Below, in pieces: positions 1 to 4,122 of a stretch of DNA of 7,006 nt (positions are counted from its first letter, which is position 1; every line of letters starts with the position of its first letter). The stretch comes from Pseudomonadota bacterium (GTDB lineage: Bacteria > Pseudomonadota > Alphaproteobacteria > Rhizobiales > Devosiaceae), in assembly GCA_023433985.1 (NCBI GenBank), contig JAEYTN010000216.1, forward strand, positions 1 through 7,006. Direction: 5' to 3'. The notes beneath the pieces are model-generated. The model saw only the letters and a program-made list of their open reading frames with translations. It made no database searches and was not told where the DNA came from. The position numbers were made by a program, and so were the translations under genes.

Positions 1-1
1 C

Positions 2-181
2 GAATACGCCTCGCTGATCCTCTCGATCGCCGCCGGCTACTTCTTCTTCCAGGACATCCCGACGGTGGAGATGCTGATCGGCGGCGTCATCGTGGTGGGG
101 TCCGGGCTCTTCATCATCTACCGCGAGCACCGGCTGGGGCTGGAACGGCGGAAGGCCGGCGAGGTCAGCCCGCCGACATGA
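2..181 (+). CDS. C-terminal fragment of a DMT-superfamily (EamA-type) transporter
   Basis: Reading from base 2 gives 59 codons and a TGA stop at 179-181; the start lies left of the window. The fragment begins EYASLILSIAAGYFFFQDIP, continues with a second hydrophobic stretch (about residues 21-40 of the fragment, ending in GLFIIYRE) and finishes with a charged, probably cytoplasmic tail (RLGLERRKAGEVSPPT). A small-residue helix ending in a 'GY.FF.D.P' turn, then 'G..IV.GSG.FI.YRE', is the usual ending of the second EamA repeat in ten-helix drug/metabolite exporters, so these are probably the last two membrane helices. Substrate cannot be inferred. It is convergent with the helicase gene, with stop codons 61 bp apart. 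The family call is fairly good; with only the tail visible, another polytopic carrier with a similar ending is possible. Confidence 0.72.
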   Translation, partial: EYASLILSIAAGYFFFQDIPTVEMLIGGVIVVGSGLFIIYREHRLGLERRKAGEVSPPT

Positions 182-182
182 T

Positions 183-202
183 CCTCCGCCGCGAAGCGGG
201 GG
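183..202. terminator. Weak hairpin in the convergent gap (possible bidirectional terminator)
   Basis: Bases 183-189 (CCTCCGC) can pair with 196-202 (GCGGGGG) around the 6-base loop CGCGAA. This makes a 7-bp GC-rich stem with one G-T wobble. It lies directly after the transporter stop codon and in the 61-bp gap before the helicase stop codon, where a shared terminator would be expected. There is no run of T after the stem on either strand, so an intrinsic terminator is only weakly supported. Rho-dependent termination is equally possible. Confidence 0.25.
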
Positions 203-242
203 TGGCCGAAGAGGCGGTCACGAGCACGGCGCCAGCCGAGGC

Positions 243-2666
243 TCACGCCTTCTGCACGAAGCTCTCGAGCACCTTCTTCGGCCCCGCCTTCTCGAACTCG
301 ATCGAGAGCTTGTTGCCTTCGATGTTGTTGATGGTGCCGTAGCCGAACTTCAGGTGGAACACGCGCTCGCCGACCGAGTAGGCCGACCCGCGGCCGTCAT
401 CCACAGAGCGCGCCACGAGGTCGCCGTCGATGGTGACGGGGCCGTGCGACTTGCGTTCCTTCGATTGGGCGCGCGCCCGCTGCCAGCCCGGCGTCTCGTA
501 GAGCGAGTCGAAGGGGTCGGCGTCGAAGCGGCTCGAGGCACGGCCGCCATAGGTGTAGCCGCCATAGGCCGAGCCGGTATCGGTCACCTCAACCACATGG
601 GCAGGCAACTCGTCGACGAAGCGCGAGGGAATAGCCGACTGCCATAGGCCATTGATGCGTCGGTTCTGTGCCAGATACACCCGCAGACGCTTGCGGGCGC
701 GGGTCAGCCCGACATAGGCCAGCCGCCGCTCTTCCTCGAGGCCGGCGCGGCCGCTCTCGTCGAGCGTGCGCTGGCTCGGGAACAGGCCTTCCTCCCAGCC
801 GGGGAGGAACACGGTGTCGAATTCCAGGCCCTTGGCCGAGTGCAGCGTCATGATCGACACGGCGTCCTCGGCCTCGCCAGTATCACGGTCCATCACCAGC
901 GACACGTGTTCGAGGAAGCCGCCGAGCGTGTCGAATTCCTCCATCGAGCGCACGAGCTCCTTGAGGTTCTCGAGCCGCCCCGCCGCGTCCGCCGACTTAT
1001 CGTTCTGCCACATCTCGGTGTAGCCGGACTCATCGAGGATCTGTCCCGCCAGCTCGGAGTGATGGATCGGCCGCTGGCCCGGCGCCCGCGGCTCACCATC
1101 CTCCGGCGTCATCGGCTCGACCGGCGATCGGCGAGCCCGCTCGGCCCAATCATCCAGTTGTTGAAGAAACTGCCGGAAAGTGCTGCGCTGCTTCGGCTTC
1201 AACTCCTCAGTCTCGACCAGCGCCCGCGTCGCTTCGACAAGCGGCACGCGTTGCCGCCGTGCCGTCTCGAACAGCACCTGCAGCGTCGAATCCCCCAGCC
1301 CCCGCTTCGGCACGTTGATGATGCGCTCGAACGCTAGGTCGTCGCTCTGGTTGTTGACCAGCCTCAGATAGGCCAGCGCATCGCGGATTTCCTTGCGCTC
1401 GTAGAAACGCGGGCCCCCGATGACGCGATAGTTGAGCCCCAGTGTGATGAAGCGCTCTTCGAGCGAACGCATCTGGTGCGAGGCCCGCACCAGGATCGCT
1501 ATCGAGTTCAGCGCCTCGCCCTTGCGCTGGAACTGCTCGATCTCCTCGCCGATCTGCCGCGCTTCCTCCTCGGAATCCCATACCGAGACCACGCCCAGCT
1601 TCTCGCCCTCGGCACCCACGTCGGTGTGCAGCGTCTTGCCCAGCCGCCCTTCGTTGTTCGCGATCAGGTGCGAGGCGGCCGCGAGGATATTCGAGGTCGA
1701 GCGGTAGTTGCGCTCGAGCCGGATCACCTTGGCGCCCGGAAAGTCCTTCTCGAAGCGCAGGATGTTGTCCACCTCGGCGCCGCGCCAGCCATAGATCGAC
1801 TGGTCGTCGTCGCCTACCACGCAGAGATTCGCCTCCGGCGCGGGCTTACCCCGCGCCAGCAGCCGCAGCCACAGGTACTGCGCGACGTTCGAATCCTGGT
1901 ACTCGTCCACCAGCATGTACTTGAAGCGGCGGTGGTACTCGGCCAGCACGTCCGGATGCTCGCGGAACAGCTTGATGCAGAGCAGCAGCAGGTCGCCGAA
2001 ATCGGCGGCGTTCAGGCTGAGCAGCCGGTTCTGGTACTCTTCGTAGAGGTTTCGCGCCCTGCCATTGGCGAAGTAGCTGAGATCGGAGGCTGGAACGTCC
2101 TTGGGCAGCTTCCCCTGGTTCTTCCAGCCGTCCATCATCCCGGCGAACTGCCGGGCGGGCCAGCGCTTCTCGTCGATGTTCGCCGCTTCGATAAGCTGCT
2201 TGATCAGGCGGATCTGGTCGTCGGTGTCGAGGATAGTGAAGTCGGAGCGCAGGCCCACCAGTTCGGCGTGCCGCCGGAGCATGCGCGCGCCGATGGAGTG
2301 GAACGTGCCAAGCCACGGCATGCCCTCGACGCCCGAGCCGACGAGCGCGCCGATGCGCTCCTTCATCTCGCGCGCGGCCTTGTTGGTGAAGGTGACCGCC
2401 AGGATTTCGGACGGCCAGGCCAGCCGCTCGCGCAGGATGTGGGCGATCCGGGTCGTCAGCACGCGCGTCTTGCCGGTGCCCGCACCGGCGAGCACAAGCA
2501 GCGGCCCTTCGGTGGTCAGCACCGCTTCGCGCTGCTCGTCGTTGAGACCCCTCAGGTAATCCAGCGCATCGCCCCGCCCACGGCCAAGCTGGCTGGTGAT
2601 CGAGCCGGCCGCCGGCCGCTCCAGATCATGAGCCGGCCGAGGGATCGAGCGTTGCGGTTGTACCAT
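243..2666 (-). CDS. uvrD: UvrD/PcrA-type superfamily 1A DNA helicase
   Basis: ATP-driven 3'-5' DNA helicase of 807 residues; family members act in nucleotide excision repair, mismatch repair, replication restart and displacement of RNA polymerase. All SF1A motifs are present in order: Q motif LNDEQREAV (41-49), Walker A GAGTGKT (61-67), Ia TFTNKAA (92-98), Walker B VDEYQD (253-258), III GDDDQSIYGWRGA (285-297), IV LERNYRS (317-323), V TLHSAKGLEFD (607-617), VI RRLAYVGLTRARKRL (647-661). The C-terminus (about 763-807, GERVFHLKFGYGTINNIEGNKLSIEF...) is the Tudor-like domain that in PcrA/UvrD contacts RNA polymerase. The protein is longer than E. coli UvrD (720 residues) because of about 40 residues before the Q motif, a Pro/Glu-rich insert near 514-536 and a Gly/Tyr/Arg linker near 698-745. 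The ATG at 2664-2666 has only a distant AGGA, 14 nt upstream, but no later start precedes the Q motif closely. No frameshift is seen. uvrD and pcrA are not separable here; uvrD is the usual Gram-negative name. Confidence 0.96.
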   Translation of the reverse strand: MVQPQRSIPRPAHDLERPAAGSITSQLGRGRGDALDYLRGLNDEQREAVLTTEGPLLVLAGAGTGKTRVLTTRIAHILRERLAWPSEILAVTFTNKAAREMKERIGALVGSGVEGMPWLGTFHSIGARMLRRHAELVGLRSDFTILDTDDQIRLIKQLIEAANIDEKRWPARQFAGMMDGWKNQGKLPKDVPASDLSYFANGRARNLYEEYQNRLLSLNAADFGDLLLLCIKLFREHPDVLAEYHRRFKYMLVDEYQDSNVAQYLWLRLLARGKPAPEANLCVVGDDDQSIYGWRGAEVDNILRFEKDFPGAKVIRLERNYRSTSNILAAASHLIANNEGRLGKTLHTDVGAEGEKLGVVSVWDSEEEARQIGEEIEQFQRKGEALNSIAILVRASHQMRSLEERFITLGLNYRVIGGPRFYERKEIRDALAYLRLVNNQSDDLAFERIINVPKRGLGDSTLQVLFETARRQRVPLVEATRALVETEELKPKQRSTFRQFLQQLDDWAERARRSPVEPMTPEDGEPRAPGQRPIHHSELAGQILDESGYTEMWQNDKSADAAGRLENLKELVRSMEEFDTLGGFLEHVSLVMDRDTGEAEDAVSIMTLHSAKGLEFDTVFLPGWEEGLFPSQRTLDESGRAGLEEERRLAYVGLTRARKRLRVYLAQNRRINGLWQSAIPSRFVDELPAHVVEVTDTGSAYGGYTYGGRASSRFDADPFDSLYETPGWQRARAQSKERKSHGPVTIDGDLVARSVDDGRGSAYSVGERVFHLKFGYGTINNIEGNKLSIEFEKAGPKKVLESFVQKA

Positions 2667-2769
2667 GTGGGGTTGACGAATCCTGTTTCGTTCTCATCGC
2701 GCAATATAGGTACTCGGCCCCCCGATGTATATGCGGGCGGACCCTTCAGCGGGGGATGTCACAGAGCTT
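2667..2769 (-). promoter_or_regulatory. Gap upstream of uvrD with a possible -10 element
   Basis: These 103 bp separate the regulator stop codon from the helicase start codon, both on the minus strand. On that strand a CTATAT hexamer (plus-strand 2704-2709) lies 37 bp before the uvrD start codon and resembles an alphaproteobacterial -10. The hexamer 17 bp further upstream (ATATAC) is not a good -35. I see no convincing intrinsic terminator after the regulator gene, so uvrD may be read from its own weak promoter, by read-through from the regulator, or both. No coding sequence is supported here. Confidence 0.25.
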
Positions 2770-3465
2770 TCATCCGGCTTCGGTCCGCGCTTCCAGGTCC
2801 GCGAGGTAATGCCGCAGCAGACTCACCCGCCGCGGCCGGAAGCTCACCCCCTCCCGTCGCACCTCCCGTATCCGCTCCGGCCGAAACATCCGGAAGCCCT
2901 GCCGGAGACAACACCACGCTAACACGGCGAGCGAGCGTTCGGCATAGACCACCGCCAGTGGCCAGATCACCCGCTGCGTCGTCGCGCCGGCCTTGTCGAC
3001 GTAGCCGATGCTAAGCGCCTCTTCTTCCCAGCAGGCCTTCCGCAACACACTCACATCGACCGGAGCCGGGAAGCGGACATCCGGCCGGTATACCCGCGAG
3101 ACAGCGTGGAACAGCTGCTGTTCGCGATCGGTCGGCAGCGTGGCCATCACTTTGGCCAGCACTCCAGCAGCTGCCTGCGCCAGGGCTGGGTCCCCCATGT
3201 GCCTCACTTCCGCAAGGCCCAGAGCCAGCGCCTCGATCTCCATACGGTCAAAGGTCTGGGGCGGTAGCGCATAGTCCTCGAGCAGGCGGTAGCCATAGCC
3301 CCGCTCGCCCTCGATCCGGGCTCCGGCGGCGCGCAGGCTGTCAATGTCACGGTAGATCGAGCGGAGTGACATGCCGGCTTCCTCGGCAAGCCGCGCCGCC
3401 GTCACCGGCGCCGGCAACACCCGCATCGCCTGTAGCAGCCGAAACAACCTGTCCGCTCGCGCCAT
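2770..3465 (-). CDS. YafY-like HTH/WYL-domain transcriptional regulator
   Basis: A DNA-binding regulator of 231 residues. An N-terminal winged HTH (about 5-60) carries the typical MARADRLFRLLQAMR start, the recognition-helix region AARLAEEAGMSLRSIYRDIDSLRAAG (23-48) and the wing GERGYGYRL (53-61). A helical linker follows. The C-terminal half (about 134-205) matches the WYL ligand-sensing fold: ALSIGYVDKAG..., then WPLAVVYAERSLAVLAWCCLRQGFRMFRPERIREV. The Trp-Tyr-Leu signature itself is not conserved; the position where WYLVAW is expected reads LAVLAW, while the downstream LR..FR.FR..RI framework is intact. Start is ATG (3463-3465), stop TGA (2770-2772); a poor GGA sits just upstream. The gene is divergent from the VOC gene across 72 bp, the usual arrangement for YafY-type regulators and a target, so it probably controls itself and that neighbour. 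The ligand is unknown. uvrD follows 103 bp downstream on the same strand. Confidence 0.9.
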   Translation of the reverse strand: MARADRLFRLLQAMRVLPAPVTAARLAEEAGMSLRSIYRDIDSLRAAGARIEGERGYGYRLLEDYALPPQTFDRMEIEALALGLAEVRHMGDPALAQAAAGVLAKVMATLPTDREQQLFHAVSRVYRPDVRFPAPVDVSVLRKACWEEEALSIGYVDKAGATTQRVIWPLAVVYAERSLAVLAWCCLRQGFRMFRPERIREVRREGVSFRPRRVSLLRHYLADLEARTEAG

Positions 3466-3468
3466 CGT

Positions 3469-3493
3469 CCAACTGCCGAATACTGTCAGTTGG
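3469..3493. promoter_or_regulatory. Inverted repeat, probable operator of the divergent regulator
   Basis: CCAACTG (3469-3475) and CAGTTGG (3487-3493) form a perfect 7+7 bp inverted repeat around an 11-bp spacer, so the arm centres are 18 bp apart. The right half also contains a second nested palindrome, ACTGTCAGT (3482-3490). The repeat begins 4 bp from the regulator start codon and ends 44 bp before the VOC start codon. It would cover the expected transcription start of the regulator, which suits autorepression. A dimeric HTH protein is the natural reader, but binding is inferred from symmetry and position only. Confidence 0.55.
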
Positions 3494-3498
3494 GGGCA

Positions 3499-3526
3499 GC
3501 TATAGCAGCCTGGTCATTGCAAGCAA
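3499..3526 (-). promoter_or_regulatory. Candidate promoter for the HTH/WYL regulator
   Basis: On the minus strand TTGCTT (plus-strand 3521-3526) and TATAGC (3499-3504) are separated by 16 bp, a modest sigma70-like match. Transcription would start near 3492, inside the right arm of the inverted repeat. The -10 is part of an 8-bp palindrome GCTATAGC (3499-3506), so a -10-like TATAGC is also readable on the plus strand toward the VOC gene, but no fair plus-strand -35 lies at the right distance. Confidence 0.3.
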
Positions 3527-3530
3527 GGAG
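3525..3530 (+). promoter_or_regulatory. Strong ribosome binding site fixing the VOC gene start
   Basis: AAGGAG lies 7 nt before the ATG at 3538-3540, near-ideal Shine-Dalgarno spacing. It decides the start against an in-frame TTG at 3490, which lies inside the inverted repeat and would add 16 residues unlike the family's N-terminus. Confidence 0.85.
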
Positions 3531-3537
3531 ACCGCCG

Positions 3538-3960
3538 ATGAGCGTCAAGACCACCACCCATCTCAACTTCCGCGGCGAGGCCCGGGCCGCCCTCGAGTTC
3601 TACGCTGCGGTCTTCGACGGCCGGCTTGTTGCCGTCACCTACAAGGATGCCGGTGCCGTGGCAGCGCCCGCCGAGGCCGACAAGATCATGTGGGGACAGG
3701 TAGAAGCCGAGAACGGTTTCCGCATCATGGCCTACGATGTGCCTTCGCGCCTCGACCTTGCGACCGGAGTCATCCCGTTCTTCGTTTCCCTGCGCGGAAC
3801 CGACGCCGACGAGCTTGCGGAGCTTTGGGGCAAGCTGGCGGCCGATGCCGCTATAGTCCAGCCGTTCGGCCCGGCTGGTTGGTCGCCGCTCTACGGCATG
3901 CTCAAGGACCGCTTCGGCGTCACCTGGGTGGTCGACCTCGAAGTTCCCTATCAGGCGTAA
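3538..3960 (+). CDS. VOC-superfamily protein, PhnB-like
   Basis: A small cytoplasmic protein of 140 residues with the paired beta-alpha-beta-beta-beta layout of the vicinal-oxygen-chelate (glyoxalase/bleomycin-resistance) fold. Family marks are the opening TTHLNFRGEARAALEFYAAVFDG (6-28), the middle strand IPFFVSLRGTDADELAELWGKLA (79-101), and the closing WSPLYGMLKDRFGVTWVVDL (115-134), which is typical of the PhnB branch. His8 sits where the first metal ligand of classic VOC enzymes lies, but I cannot identify a full metal set, so catalysis is not established. PhnB-type proteins are mostly of unknown function and are not themselves part of C-P lyase. Start is ATG with AAGGAG 7 nt upstream; stop is TAA at 3958-3960. 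It is divergent from the HTH/WYL regulator and is that regulator's likely target, with a role perhaps in handling a small electrophile or toxic metabolite (inference). Confidence 0.88.
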   Translation: MSVKTTTHLNFRGEARAALEFYAAVFDGRLVAVTYKDAGAVAAPAEADKIMWGQVEAENGFRIMAYDVPSRLDLATGVIPFFVSLRGTDADELAELWGKLAADAAIVQPFGPAGWSPLYGMLKDRFGVTWVVDLEVPYQA

Positions 3961-4061
3961 CGAACGGGCCCATGGTCGCGAGGGCCATTGGGCCACTCCC
4001 TCTGGGCGCTGATGCTGTACCCCAAACGCCACACTCACCCTTGCACAACCCCGTGCGACCC

Positions 4062-4090
4062 GTGACGCCGCATGGACCATTCCCTACACT
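4062..4090 (+). promoter_or_regulatory. Candidate sigma70-type promoter for the AsmA-family gene
   Basis: GTGACG (4062-4067) and TACACT (4085-4090) are separated by exactly 17 bp; each matches 4 of 6 consensus positions. Initiation would be near 4097, giving a leader of about 26 nt to the GTG start. It sits in the 162-bp gap after the VOC stop. The rest of the gap (3961-4061) shows only a short GGCC/GGCC mini-hairpin without a T tract, and no supported gene. The AsmA gene therefore probably has its own promoter, though read-through from the VOC gene is not excluded. Confidence 0.35.
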
Positions 4091-4122
4091 GACGTCGAGT
4101 TTCGCGGAGATTCATCGGCCCT

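Noticed and set aside
2679..2693. Possible LexA (SOS) box upstream of uvrD
   Set aside because: Compared with the alphaproteobacterial GTTC-N7-GTTC pattern, only one half (GTTC, 2690-2693) is perfect; the other reads AATC. One 4-base half-site is expected by chance.
1476..3014. A 512-codon plus-strand open frame antisense to uvrD
   Set aside because: It mirrors the helicase gene, which has every SF1A motif in order. The translation is rich in Arg, Gln, Leu and Val with no domain pattern, as expected of an antisense shadow in GC-rich coding DNA.
3490..3537. Upstream TTG start giving a 156-residue VOC protein
   Set aside because: It lies inside the inverted repeat, has no ribosome binding site, and adds residues unlike the family. 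The ATG at 3538 has AAGGAG at ideal spacing.
3961..4061. Short GGCC-ATTG-GGCC hairpin after the VOC gene as a terminator
   Set aside because: The stem is only four base pairs and no T tract follows.
3514..4080. A 188-codon minus-strand frame antisense to the VOC gene
   Set aside because: The VOC gene has a strong ribosome binding site and a complete family signature; the antisense frame has neither.
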